Source: Microbacterium sp. LWH11-1.2
GTDB taxonomy: Bacteria > Actinomycetota > Actinomycetes > Actinomycetales > Microbacteriaceae
Length of the DNA: 64,000 nucleotides
Direction: 5' to 3'
Assembly: GCF_038397745.1 (NCBI RefSeq)
Contig: NZ_CP151636.1
Location: 992,001-1,056,000 of the forward strand
Shown here: positions 44,901-52,714 of the stretch, in pieces
How the letters are laid out: the number at the start of each line of letters is the position of its first letter
Position numbering within the stretch: the stretch's first letter is position 1
The notes under the pieces: model-generated
The model's input: only the letters and a program-made list of their open reading frames with translations
Told to the model about the DNA's origin: nothing
Database searches by the model: none
Position numbers and translations under genes: made by a program

Positions 44901-47260
44901 GCCTCGCCGATGTTCTTGGCGGCGATCGCGAGCTGAGTGAGGGCCTGCAGTGCGTACAGGTGATAGCTGGCCGAACCCTCCCACCACCAGCCGTCCGAGA
45001 GGACCGCCTTGTCGAGCAGGAATCGCGCCCCCTCCTGCGGGTCGTTCATCGCCCAGTCGCGCAGCGAAGGATCGTCGATCGCAGCTCCGACGGCGTAGAC
45101 GGCTGCCGTGGTCCACGCCTGGAAGTTGGATGTCGCGGTCGGGATGGAGATCAGCATCTCCGCGACAGGGCGCAGCAGGTTCTCCTCGATCTCGACGCGG
45201 TCCGCGGCGTCCAGCCGGCCGCGCAGCAGATCGTAGGCGTCGGTCAGCGACAGCAGCGAGACCGCCTCGTCCAGGGACTGGTAGTGGACCTTGCCGTAGA
45301 GCGAGTTCATCGGAATCGACGGGTAGCGGTCCGCGTAGTAGCGGAGGATGTCGCGCGCCTTGGCGACGTACTGCTCCACGCGGGGGTCCGAGTCGGCCAG
45401 CACACGCGAGGCCAGGCCGAGATCCGCGGCGGCGATCGCCGCGTTGTTGTGCCAGATCTCGATCCACCCCTTGTCGACCAGCGCGTCTCCTTCCACGAAG
45501 GCACCGGTGGTCGGGCACAGGTGTCGCGTCGGACTGTCGGGATCCCACGTGAGAGAGGTGTTCGACCCCGGGCACTTGAAGTTCCCGCTCCACCCTCCGT
45601 GCAGCACCGGCTGGTCCAGCGGCACGTCCAACCAGGCGTCGGCATTGGCGAGGATCTTGTCGAAGGCGGGGCCGGCCCACGCCTGCCCCCCGACGCGGTC
45701 GCGCAGCGCGCTCAGCTGGGCGGGAGTGCTGAACACCCGGGGGTCTCCGGTCACGGCAGACGCGGAACGCACCACCGTCGTGATCAGCGCGGTCTCGGCA
45801 CCTGTGGTTCCGGTCGTCGGCAGCACATGCAGACGCACGTTCGCCTCCTCGACGCCGTCGTCGGGTGCGACCGTCACGGTGACGGTCTGGGACTGCCCCG
45901 GCTGCAGCGGTTCCGTGGTGGCGGTGGTCGTCGTGGCGCTCGCACCCACCGCATCGGGAACCACGCGGAAGGCCTGGGCGGTGCCGGTCGTGTTCGTGAC
46001 GGTGACGATGTGGTCGGTGGGCCCGCCCGCGGTCGCCTTCACCTGCTCCGCAGGGGCGATGGTCGAGACCTCCGGCGTCGCGCGGACGTCATCGACCCAG
46101 AAGGTGCCGGTGGCGGTCTGGACCGAGGGGACCACGGTGAGCCGCGTCGTGAGCGGCGGGACACGGAAGGTGCCGGACACCGTCGTCCAGCCGTCGGTGT
46201 CGCCTTCCTTCACCCCGCCGAGGATGCCGGAGCCCGTGTAGACGGTCGTGCCGTCCTTCACGTACGAGAAGTTCAGCGCGACACGGGCTGCGCCGGGGAA
46301 CGCGGCATAGTCGGCGATCGCGACCTCCGACAATCTCACTCTCGCCGAGACGCGGAGAAGCGGCCACTTCGCGGCATCCACCCCCGAGACGGTGACGGCC
46401 GCGCCGATCTTCCCGATCGAGGCTCCGCCCCCGGCGGGAGTGCCTGCCGCGGGGGTGGCGATCCCGTCGACGCGCATCGAGCGGATCCCCTCGGAGGCGA
46501 CCGTATCGTCGAGAGCATAGGTGCCGCTCTGCCAGGGGGTGAACCAGGACTGGGCCGGCGAGAGCACGTTCGTGGCGGGATTGGTGTTGACCAGCTCGAA
46601 CCCCGGATTCGGCACCAGGTTGTTCCAGCTCGCGGGCGTCAGTGCGATCTCATCGGCGAGCATCGTGCCCGTCGCGCGGTCGAGGGCCACGCTGATGACG
46701 GCGTGCGTGGTGTTCGCAGGCACGGCGATCACCTGGTCGATCTGCTGCCACCCGTCCGTGGTGCCGGTCAGTCCCCCGGTGCCGAACCATCCGTTGCTCG
46801 TGCCGTCCGCCTTGCGGAAGTTGATGAACACCTTGCCCGTGCTGTCGGCATTCGGTCCCTTGAGCACGTCGACGAGCTTGACCCAGCCGCTGAGACGGAC
46901 GCTCTTGATACGGCTGGCGTGGACGGCGACCGGTGAGCTGGTGACCCCGCGGTTGGCAGGGGCGTCCGCGGAAGCCCACGAGATCGAGAGCGCGCGCTGA
47001 CCGCTGTGCGACTCGCCGGTGAAGGTGGTCGCCGCGGCACTCGACGACGTCCATTCCTGTGCCGCGGTGTCCGATGCCTGCTCGAACCCGCCGTTGACGA
47101 TCAGGTCGAGTCCGACGGGATCCTGCCTCCCCGCTTCTGCGACCGCGCCCGTCGCCGCGACGACAGGTGGCGGGGCCGCGATCGCGGGCGGCGCCGTGAG
47201 GAGACCGGCGAGAAGAACTGCGGACAGCGCTGAGGCAGCAGTGCGTGAGAAAGCGGGCAT
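41951..47260 (-). CDS. Giant secreted heparinase II/III-type polysaccharide lyase, multi-modular
   Basis: A 1769-residue exported enzyme. GGAG is six bases before the ATG at 47260, which gives a clean signal peptide (SALSAVLLAGLLTAPPAIAA); an upstream ATG at 47296 has no ribosome site. Order: two CBM-like jelly rolls (about 40-400), a beta linker, the alpha-toroid lyase domain (about 500-880, WWWEGSASYHLYAL), two more jelly rolls (about 906-1190), then the heparinase II/III beta domain with THGHADKLHVDVV (about 1207), a fibronectin III unit (1590-1680) and a C-terminal beta domain. Lyases of this type cut uronic-acid bonds by elimination. No wall anchor is seen, so it is released. The locus suggests a glycosaminoglycan-like or uronan substrate. 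Confidence 0.88.
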   Translation of the reverse strand: MPAFSRTAASALSAVLLAGLLTAPPAIAAPPPVVAATGAVAEAGRQDPVGLDLIVNGGFEQASDTAAQEWTSSSAAATTFTGESHSGQRALSISWASADAPANRGVTSSPVAVHASRIKSVRLSGWVKLVDVLKGPNADSTGKVFINFRKADGTSNGWFGTGGLTGTTDGWQQIDQVIAVPANTTHAVISVALDRATGTMLADEIALTPASWNNLVPNPGFELVNTNPATNVLSPAQSWFTPWQSGTYALDDTVASEGIRSMRVDGIATPAAGTPAGGGASIGKIGAAVTVSGVDAAKWPLLRVSARVRLSEVAIADYAAFPGAARVALNFSYVKDGTTVYTGSGILGGVKEGDTDGWTTVSGTFRVPPLTTRLTVVPSVQTATGTFWVDDVRATPEVSTIAPAEQVKATAGGPTDHIVTVTNTTGTAQAFRVVPDAVGASATTTTATTEPLQPGQSQTVTVTVAPDDGVEEANVRLHVLPTTGTTGAETALITTVVRSASAVTGDPRVFSTPAQLSALRDRVGGQAWAGPAFDKILANADAWLDVPLDQPVLHGGWSGNFKCPGSNTSLTWDPDSPTRHLCPTTGAFVEGDALVDKGWIEIWHNNAAIAAADLGLASRVLADSDPRVEQYVAKARDILRYYADRYPSIPMNSLYGKVHYQSLDEAVSLLSLTDAYDLLRGRLDAADRVEIEENLLRPVAEMLISIPTATSNFQAWTTAAVYAVGAAIDDPSLRDWAMNDPQEGARFLLDKAVLSDGWWWEGSASYHLYALQALTQLAIAAKNIGEADLPAEPRFRAMHFAILPYLYPDMTIPASGDGGNWGRQYGPNSTMFAEWAYGQYRDPEFAVGLHHAYGSLGTPRTDAWALRYGADEIPASTGSRQGSATFSGLGETILRSHAAASLLDNGDLEEAALDSSVTPRSWTLEGAAWTPDGFLGTKGLMLVSGQSASAELRVDGRAVDALRLRAQVAADQTTEARVTADFVDDRGRAAGSQSIDIAPTGDWRPLDAVLEIPEGTRTVDLTVTTGGGTLRIDRVDVWDDDLVPDGGFESDAAGWSATGDATVVKDAQRGEGAANLVGSAEPALFSTDVPAVGSRVHTMRLDAVVDTGDLTGDAAIEVGFLKADGEVVPGPAIELDHAEGWTPVGTDITLPQDALAVRVGIRVAAHAGELRVDDVSVIPVDAVDATQVNAIRLDHGVPGGTHGHADKLHVDVVGGGALSSTDLGQVYGVSNADLTANWYRETVAHNTVVVDGRSQDFDVRGSLDAFGVTENLRSVSASVAAPYRTAAEQADVSLGRRLLMTDDYTLDVFDAAGESAHLFDQSWHAEGELQSPAADAPSCGAPGCVLDADDADFGYRHIKVDAEGAVSEWKAEWQTPGATFTVRSLDDEPTTLIDATAPGVASTGDAVDLLLARRDSVSSTRFTNLIDTRSVNDPSVIESAEKVEDGRVRVERTDGSLDEILFTPAGAAVSGSALIRSDADGDVTSIDVIGRSNVARGEESLLEATVDGQPWIIPTATVRRDGSILRVTLSRPADASEPTTVRLAVKITGIEKVEVNGVLQCVEATDGGIDARIVVGDGAEPACQPPGAPRQLTAGFGDGSIELDWQSPASDGGSDVTGYLVQQRTGDSPWKTVATPEETTRTQTGLENGTVYEFRVAAVNAAGVGEWSAVVSQFPGEGLDRIPPEVTIKSGASFTVATGDTYDRISVKLHDRGKVDRVVINGVTKNLTDDVWSDVNYIRPGVFGAVRGENTLIAYDVRGNSTTLTFTLN

Positions 47261-47291
47261 GATCGCTCCGACCGGGAATCGACGAGACTGA

Positions 47292-47312
47292 TTCATATTT
47301 TGAGGGAATGAA
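47292..47312. promoter_or_regulatory. 21-bp inverted-repeat operator before the giant lyase gene
   Basis: TTCATA, nine bases ending AGGG, then AATGAA; it lies 32 bp upstream of the lyase start at 47260. It matches the operators over both GntR-LacI gene starts and implies that one or both of these regulators control the lyase. Confidence 0.7.
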
Positions 47313-47457
47313 ATGTGTCCTGAGATCGGACATTGACAGGATCATGATGGAGTAACCGCGGATAAGTCAAGAGAATTCACGCAATCCCCTCACTCGAGCA
47401 TCGCTTCCAGACATCATGATTGCGGAATGATTTCGCGACCACAGGCGAGTTCGTCAT

Positions 47458-47466
47458 TCATTCCCT
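47458..47466. promoter_or_regulatory. Additional operator half-site in the lyase/GntR intergenic region
   Basis: TTCATTCCC, the reverse complement of the GGGAATGAA half of the 21-bp operator, occurs between the divergent lyase and regulator genes. The other half is weak. The remaining 266 bp of this gap hold no gene and are relatively A/T-rich for the window, fitting divergent promoters. Confidence 0.4.
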
Positions 47467-47562
47467 GCGAGAGAAGGAACGGGAAACCGTCCTGTGTGAC
47501 GTGACGATCGGATCCGGGGGTCTCGCCTTGACTCTCCGCGGCACCTGACGCATCATTCGTTC

Positions 47563-48693
47563 ATGGGGATGGAGCAGGCCGACAGATCATTCGCTCAGGG
47601 AATGAAAGCCAACTTCGTGGTCGAACAGCTCCGCCGGTCGATCCTCGACGGGTCGTGGGTTGTGGGGGCGCGGATCCCGACAGAGCCCGCCCTCGCCGAG
47701 ACCTACGGCGTCAGCATCAACACCGTCCGCCGAGCGGTGGGCGCCCTCGCCGAGGAGCAGGTGCTCGAGCGACGCCAGGGATCGGGGACCTACGTCCTGC
47801 GCATCCCACCCAGCCCCGAGGGCAGTGCGCGCCTGGTCGGGATGCTGGTGCCGTCGACGGCGTACTTCTACCCACGGATCATCCAGGGCGCCGAGCGCGC
47901 GCTCAGCGCGCGGAACGTGGGCCTGCTTCTCGCGAGTTCCGAGTACAGCCTGTCCGTGGAACGCGATCAGATCTCCCGACTGATCGCCGGAGGAGTCGAG
48001 GGGCTCATCCTGGTCCCGAACCTGCACCTGCTCGACGACCCGCAGCGCTTCGTCGACGGGTTGCGCGACATGCCCGTGCCATACGTGCTCGCCGAGCGGA
48101 AGCCGCCGGCCCCTGACCCCGACGACGACACGTCGTACGTGATCAGCGACCACGAGGCAGGGGCCTACTCGGCGCTGCGCCATCTGCGAGAACTCGGTCA
48201 CCGACGAATCGGGTTCCTCGGCCGTCTGCGAACCGGCACCGCCGACGCCGTATCCTCCGGCTTCGAACGCGCCGTCGCGGGACTCGGACTCCGTCGCATC
48301 GACGACGCCGTGGTGCGCCGCGCGGAATGGGGGACGGACGAGATCGACGACTACGCAGCGAGCTGTCGCCGTCACGGAGTGACGGCCGTGTTCTGCCATG
48401 GCGACGACGACGCCGCCCGACTCGTGGCTCGCGTGCAGCGCACCGGCTCCACCGTGCCCGGCGACCTCGCCGTCGTCGCGTACGACGACGAGGCGACGCA
48501 TCTGAGCGATACTCCCCTGACCTCCGTCGCCCCACCCAAGGCGGCGATCGGCGTCCAGGCGGCGCGTACGCTCCTCAACCGACTGGACGATCCTGACTTC
48601 CCCGCGGTGCGGATGTCGCTGCTCCCGCGGCTGATCATCCGCGAGTCGTGCGGCGGTCTCGCCACCCCCGCGGCGGTCGCGGTAGGGCACTGA
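47563..48693 (+). CDS. GntR-LacI chimeric transcriptional regulator (second copy)
   Basis: A 376-residue protein collinear with the regulator at 27885. GntR winged helix: VEQLRRSILDGSWVVGARIP, SINTVRRAVGAL, RRQGSGTYVL. LacI-type sensor: LVGMLVPSTAYFYPRI, GVEGLILVPNLHL, ELGHRRIGFLGRLR, VTAVFCHGDDDA. In both copies the first ATG is 39 bp before an in-frame GGGAATGAAA that belongs to the operator. It is divergent from the giant lyase gene and probably controls it and itself. The shared architecture suggests duplication with split of ligand or DNA specificity. Confidence 0.88.
   Translation: MGMEQADRSFAQGMKANFVVEQLRRSILDGSWVVGARIPTEPALAETYGVSINTVRRAVGALAEEQVLERRQGSGTYVLRIPPSPEGSARLVGMLVPSTAYFYPRIIQGAERALSARNVGLLLASSEYSLSVERDQISRLIAGGVEGLILVPNLHLLDDPQRFVDGLRDMPVPYVLAERKPPAPDPDDDTSYVISDHEAGAYSALRHLRELGHRRIGFLGRLRTGTADAVSSGFERAVAGLGLRRIDDAVVRRAEWGTDEIDDYAASCRRHGVTAVFCHGDDDAARLVARVQRTGSTVPGDLAVVAYDDEATHLSDTPLTSVAPPKAAIGVQAARTLLNRLDDPDFPAVRMSLLPRLIIRESCGGLATPAAVAVGH
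47586..47606. promoter_or_regulatory. 21-bp inverted-repeat operator over the second GntR-LacI gene start
   Basis: ATCATT, nine bases ending AGGG, AATGAA: 17 of 21 bases equal the site at 27908-27928 by eye. It lies at the same distance from the first ATG in both regulator genes. Confidence 0.65.
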
Positions 48694-48710
48694 AGTCCTC
48701 GACCGCGGTG

Positions 48711-49364
48711 TCAGGCGCTGCGGTCGATCGCAGCCCCGAGTGCCCGCTCGATCGCGGCCTCGATGGGGCGGTGACCCTGGACGATCTCCCAGCTCCGCCC
48801 CGCCGTCCGCTCATCGGCGAGCACGGTGACGACCGCCAGTGCGACGTCGTCTCGGCTCACGGCACCGATGGGCAGTGCTCCGGTGGGAGCCAGTTCGACG
48901 GCGCCGCGACCGCGCGTGTTCAGGAGCTCCCCCGGCTGCAGGATCGTCCAGGACAGCGTCGATGCACGCAGGCCATCCTCCGAGGCCTTCTTCGCTCCGA
49001 AGTAGGTGCCCCAGAAGCCGCCGTAGTACTCCGCCGGACGAGTCCGGCCGACACCCATGCCGGTGATCAGCACGAACCTCCGCACGCCCGCGCGTTCCGA
49101 GGCCTCGATGACGTGGAGGGCCCCGTCGCGGTCGATGCGGATCGGGTCGCCTGCGGCTGCGAACACGACCGCATCGACGCCCTGCAGGATGCCGGCGAGC
49201 TCCTCGACGCCGACGTGAGCGAGGTCGGCGACCGCGGTCCTCACCCCTTCGCCCTCCGCCGATGTCCGTCGACTGACGGCGACCACTTCCTGACCCTCGT
49301 CGCGGAGACGCGCGACGACACGGCGGCCGGTCTGTCCCGATGCGCCGAAGACCGCGACGCTCAC
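48711..49364 (-). CDS. NAD(P)-binding (atypical SDR / NmrA-like) protein
   Basis: A 217-residue atypical SDR. VAVFGASGQTGRRVVARL is the NADP loop, and FVLITGMGVGRTRPAEYYGG and WTILQPGELLNT follow as in flavin-reductase-like and NmrA-like members. The GTG at 49364 overlaps the previous stop as GTGA, making it second in an operon with an SDR. Likely a quinone or carbonyl reductase or a redox sensor. Confidence 0.85.
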   Translation of the reverse strand: MSVAVFGASGQTGRRVVARLRDEGQEVVAVSRRTSAEGEGVRTAVADLAHVGVEELAGILQGVDAVVFAAAGDPIRIDRDGALHVIEASERAGVRRFVLITGMGVGRTRPAEYYGGFWGTYFGAKKASEDGLRASTLSWTILQPGELLNTRGRGAVELAPTGALPIGAVSRDDVALAVVTVLADERTAGRSWEIVQGHRPIEAAIERALGAAIDRSA

Positions 49365-50119
49365 AGGAGCACCCCGCCCGAGACCTCGATGCGCTCGCCG
49401 GTCACCCAGCGCATGTCGCGCGACACGAGGGCCGCGACCGCGTGGGCGATCTCATCGGGCTCGCCGACGCGCCCGAGCGCGGTCTGCTGACCGAGTCCGT
49501 GTCGGAGTTCCGCGTTGTCGCGCATCGCGCCGCCGTTGAAGTCGGTCGCGGTGGGCCCGGGCGCGATCGTGTTGATGCGGATGCCGCGCTGACCGAGTTC
49601 GATGGCGAGACTTCGCCCCAGCGCCTCGATCGCCGCCTTCGACGCGGCATAGACGGACGTCGCCGGACTCACGTGGCGACTGAGCGAACTCGAGACGTTG
49701 ACGACGCGCGCGCCGGCAGCGAGATGCGGCGCGAACGCCTGGATCACGAACAGGGGACCTCGCACGTTCACGGCGAAGGTCTCGTCGAAGTCCTCGGCGG
49801 TGATGTCCGCGAGCGGACCGAAGAGGCCGATTCCCGCATTGTTCACGATCACCTCGATCGCCGAGCCCGGCCATGTCTCGTCGATCGTGACCAACAGCGC
49901 GTCGCGCGCTGCGCGGATGCCGTCGAGGTCGGCGACGTCGAGCGCGAGCGGCAGTGCCGTGCCGCCTTCCGCTTCGATCTCGGCCACGACTCCCCCGGCG
50001 ACCTCCTCGTCGCGCGCGGCGACGACGACGCGGTATCCCCGCTGTGCGAGGGCCCGCGCTGTCGCGCGCCCGAGCCCTCGACCTGCTCCCGTGACGAGGG
50101 CGATCGCTGAATCCGTCAT
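49361..50119 (-). CDS. Short-chain dehydrogenase/reductase
   Basis: A 252-residue classical SDR: LVTGAGRGLGRATA, IVNNAGIG, the active-site serines in VNVSSSLSR and YAASK, then PGPTATDF. GGAGG lies five bases before the ATG at 50119. Divergent from a TetR gene with a TetR-type operator between them. Substrate unknown; probably responsive to the compound sensed by that TetR protein. Confidence 0.9.
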   Translation of the reverse strand: MTDSAIALVTGAGRGLGRATARALAQRGYRVVVAARDEEVAGGVVAEIEAEGGTALPLALDVADLDGIRAARDALLVTIDETWPGSAIEVIVNNAGIGLFGPLADITAEDFDETFAVNVRGPLFVIQAFAPHLAAGARVVNVSSSLSRHVSPATSVYAASKAAIEALGRSLAIELGQRGIRINTIAPGPTATDFNGGAMRDNAELRHGLGQQTALGRVGEPDEIAHAVAALVSRDMRWVTGERIEVSGGVLL

Positions 50120-50131
50120 GCGTTCCTCCAT

Positions 50132-50151
50132 AAGTAAATAAGTACTTACCT
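50132..50151. promoter_or_regulatory. TetR operator between SDR and TetR genes (site 1)
   Basis: AAGTA, seven bases, then TACTTAC; the centre contains the perfect palindrome TAAGTACTTA. A similar element lies before the SDR gene downstream at 50813-50832 (14 of 20 bases equal). Located 13 bp upstream of the SDR start and 54 bp before the TetR start. Confidence 0.62.
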
Positions 50152-50204
50152 ATAGATTAGGGTGTGAGTCGACGCGTGTCAATCGGAACAGAAGGAGCAA
50201 GCCC

Positions 50205-50762
50205 ATGGCGACGAGGGATGCCGAAGCCACGAAGGCGCGAATCCTCGCTGCCGCGGTCGCGGAGTTCGCGGAACGCGGTCTCGCCGGCGGCCGCGTGGAC
50301 CGGATCGCGAAGGCGGCGAGCAGCAACGTCCGAATGATCTACGCCTATTTCGGCGACAAGAGCGGGCTTTTCGACGCGGCCCTGGCGACCGCCCTCCGCC
50401 AGCTCGCGCAGGACGCGCCACCCCGACCGGACGATCTCACGGGATGGGCAGGCGATGTCTTCGATCACCATCGACGCCATCCTGACGTTCTGCGGCTGAG
50501 CCTGTGGGCGCAACTCGAGCGCCCCGGCGCGACCGCCGAGCCCTTGGAGACCTACGCCGACAAGGTCGAACTGATCCGCCCCGATACTCCCGCGCCGTTC
50601 TCTCCTGTCGACCTGCTCGTCATCGTCTACGCGATCGCTCAGGCATGGTTCATCTCCCCCACGGGGCTCACCGCTCTGGAGGGCGCGCCGGACGACGAGG
50701 AGCGGGTCGTTGCTCATCGAGCCTCGGTCGTCGCGGCCGTCGAGCGGATCCTGCGCCGCTGA
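50205..50762 (+). CDS. TetR-family transcriptional regulator
   Basis: A 185-residue regulator. HTH region: TKARILAAAVAEFAERGLAG, VDRIAKAASSNVRMIYAYFGDKSGLF. The remainder is the C-terminal ligand domain (TetR_C). AAGGAGC precedes the ATG. It is between two SDR transcripts that share its candidate operator, so it probably represses both, and itself. Confidence 0.9.
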   Translation: MATRDAEATKARILAAAVAEFAERGLAGGRVDRIAKAASSNVRMIYAYFGDKSGLFDAALATALRQLAQDAPPRPDDLTGWAGDVFDHHRRHPDVLRLSLWAQLERPGATAEPLETYADKVELIRPDTPAPFSPVDLLVIVYAIAQAWFISPTGLTALEGAPDDEERVVAHRASVVAAVERILRR

Positions 50763-50812
50763 CAGGGCGACGACCTCGGCTTGACGGATAGGGTTCGCCG
50801 TTCTACTTTGAT

Positions 50813-50832
50813 AAGTATTCAATTACTTACTT
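50813..50832. promoter_or_regulatory. TetR operator before SDR gene (site 2)
   Basis: AAGTA, then TACTTAC after seven bases, in the same arrangement as at 50132-50151, 18 bp before the start at 50850. Confidence 0.6.
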
Positions 50833-50849
50833 GAAGGAATGGAAGAGCA

Positions 50850-51641
50850 ATGACTCGCTTCGACAACAAGACCGTGCTGATCACCGGCGCTGCGGGAGGC
50901 ATGGGGTCATCCCATGCCCGCGGCTTCCACGCCGAGGGCGCAACCGTCATCGTCACCGATGTGCGGGACGAGGCCGGTGCGGCGCTGGTCGCCGAGCTCG
51001 GTGACCGCGCCCACTACCTCCACCTCGATGTCACGTCGCCGGCGGACTGGGAGAACGCGATCGCCGAGACGGAGCGCCTCGCCGGCCCCGTCTCGGTCCT
51101 CGTGAACAACGCGGGAATCCTCGCGCGCACGGCGCTCATCGAAGACGGCGACCTCGACGACTGGCACGACGTGATCGGAGTGAACCTCACGGGCACCTAC
51201 CTCGGCATCCGCGCGACCGCTCCGTCCCTGCGTCGAAGCGGTGGCGGATCCATCGTGAACATCGCGTCGACCTCGGGGCATGTGGGAACGGGACTCATCG
51301 CACACTACGTCGCCAGCAAGTGGGGCGTGCGGGGCCTGACCCGCACAGCCGCGATCGAGCTCGGCCGCGACGGCGTCCGGGTGAACTCGATCGATCCCGG
51401 GGTCGTCAACACCCCGTTGATCACCACGCCGCTCCACCCCGGCGCTGCACCGGTGAGCGACTACTTCTCCCCGGATGCCTTCGCGATCAAGCGCATGGCC
51501 GAGCCGCAGGACATCACCAGCCTGCTGCTGTTCCTCGCCTCGGACCAGGCCTCGTTCATCACCGGATCCGAGCACATCGCCGACGGCGGAATGCTCCTCG
51601 GCCCGGCTCTCGCCGCCGGCCAGGTCCAGAACCGCAGTTGA
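50850..51641 (+). CDS. Short-chain dehydrogenase/reductase, hydroxysteroid-dehydrogenase-like
   Basis: A 263-residue SDR. LITGAAGGMGSSHARGF, VLVNNAGIL, SIVNIASTSG, YVASKWGVRG and INSIDPGVVNTP-like segment are visible. TGAAGGMG and NSIDPG are frequent in the family of 3-alpha/20-beta-hydroxysteroid dehydrogenases, though many substrates are known. The TetR site lies just before it. AAGGAATGGAAGAGC precedes the ATG. A strong terminator follows. Confidence 0.9.
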   Translation: MTRFDNKTVLITGAAGGMGSSHARGFHAEGATVIVTDVRDEAGAALVAELGDRAHYLHLDVTSPADWENAIAETERLAGPVSVLVNNAGILARTALIEDGDLDDWHDVIGVNLTGTYLGIRATAPSLRRSGGGSIVNIASTSGHVGTGLIAHYVASKWGVRGLTRTAAIELGRDGVRVNSIDPGVVNTPLITTPLHPGAAPVSDYFSPDAFAIKRMAEPQDITSLLLFLASDQASFITGSEHIADGGMLLGPALAAGQVQNRS

Positions 51642-51648
51642 CCGACAG

Positions 51649-51678
51649 GGAGGGGTCCGACCGCGATCGGACCCCTCC
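51649..51678 (+). terminator. Stem-loop between SDR and esterase genes
   Basis: GGAGGGGTCCGA pairs perfectly with TCGGACCCCTCC (12 bp) around a 6-nt loop, 8 bp after the SDR stop. It separates the SDR transcript from the esterase gene. Confidence 0.75.
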
Positions 51679-51704
51679 GCCCATCACCACCGACAGGAGC
51701 TTCC

Positions 51705-52640
51705 ATGCCATTCGATCTCGATCCCGCCGTCGCCCATCTCATCGCCCTCGGTGCGGGGCCCGCGCAACCCGAGGACTTCCGCGAGGGAGACCATCGACGG
51801 CTCCGCGCGATCCTCGACGACGGACTCGCGCAGATGAGGTCCCTGCCCGGGAACCCCGAGGTGTTGTCACGATCGTTCACCGCGCCCGCGCCGGACGGGC
51901 ACCCCGTTCGCATGACGTGGTACTCGATCGGCGATGTCCCACCGGGATCCGCCGTCGTGCATTTCCACGGCGGCGCCCGCGTCGCAGGCAGCGTCGACCT
52001 GTACGGGCCGCTGATCTCGACCTATGTCGCCTGGACGGGCGTGCCGATGCTCTCGGTGGACTACCGTCTTGCACCCGAGGGCGGTGCGGAGTCGGCGGCG
52101 CTCGACGGGATGACCGCCGTCGCCTGGCTGCACGAGAACGCGGAACGGCTCGGAGTGGCCCGCGACCGCATCGCCGTGATGGGTGACAGCGCGGGAGGGG
52201 GAGTGGCGGCGTCCGTCGCGATCGCCGCGCGTGACGCGGGAATCCGTCTCGCGCGTCAGATCCTCATCTATCCGATGCTCGACGATCGCGTCCCTCCGCC
52301 GGATCCGCACCTCGCCGCGTCTCCGACACTGTTCTCGTACGCATACAGCCGCACCGCCTGGCAGGCCGTTCTGAGCTCGCTCGAGCTCGGCTCCGAACCC
52401 ACCCACCTGGCCGCCGCGGGGCGCAACACCCGCTTCGCCGACCTGGCCCCGGCGTTCATCGAGGTGGGCGAGATGGACATCTTCCGCGACGAGAACGTCG
52501 GCTATGCGCAGCGCCTCTGGGCGGCGGGCGTGTCCACGGAGCTGCACGTGCACCCGGGCATGCCCCACGCCTACGACGTGCTCCTCCTCGGCGACGATGC
52601 CTATCAGTCCGGGAAGGTCCGCGCGATCAGGAGCCTGTAG
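51705..52640 (+). CDS. Alpha/beta-hydrolase of the hormone-sensitive-lipase family
   Basis: A 311-residue esterase. The oxyanion motif is HFHGGARVAGS instead of the usual HGGG, the nucleophile is Ser162 in VMGDSAGGGVAAS, the acid lies in VGEMDIFRDE and the histidine in HPGMPHAYD. HSL-family enzymes cleave short-chain esters; the altered HGGG may change the substrate range. It starts 26 bp after a terminator, so it may have its own promoter. Confidence 0.87.
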   Translation: MPFDLDPAVAHLIALGAGPAQPEDFREGDHRRLRAILDDGLAQMRSLPGNPEVLSRSFTAPAPDGHPVRMTWYSIGDVPPGSAVVHFHGGARVAGSVDLYGPLISTYVAWTGVPMLSVDYRLAPEGGAESAALDGMTAVAWLHENAERLGVARDRIAVMGDSAGGGVAASVAIAARDAGIRLARQILIYPMLDDRVPPPDPHLAASPTLFSYAYSRTAWQAVLSSLELGSEPTHLAAAGRNTRFADLAPAFIEVGEMDIFRDENVGYAQRLWAAGVSTELHVHPGMPHAYDVLLLGDDAYQSGKVRAIRSL

Positions 52641-52714
52641 CGCGGCCACGATGACCCGCTCGCTTCGTCGACGTCGACCTGGACGATGCGCGAGGCGGCG
52701 AGCATCATGGACCC

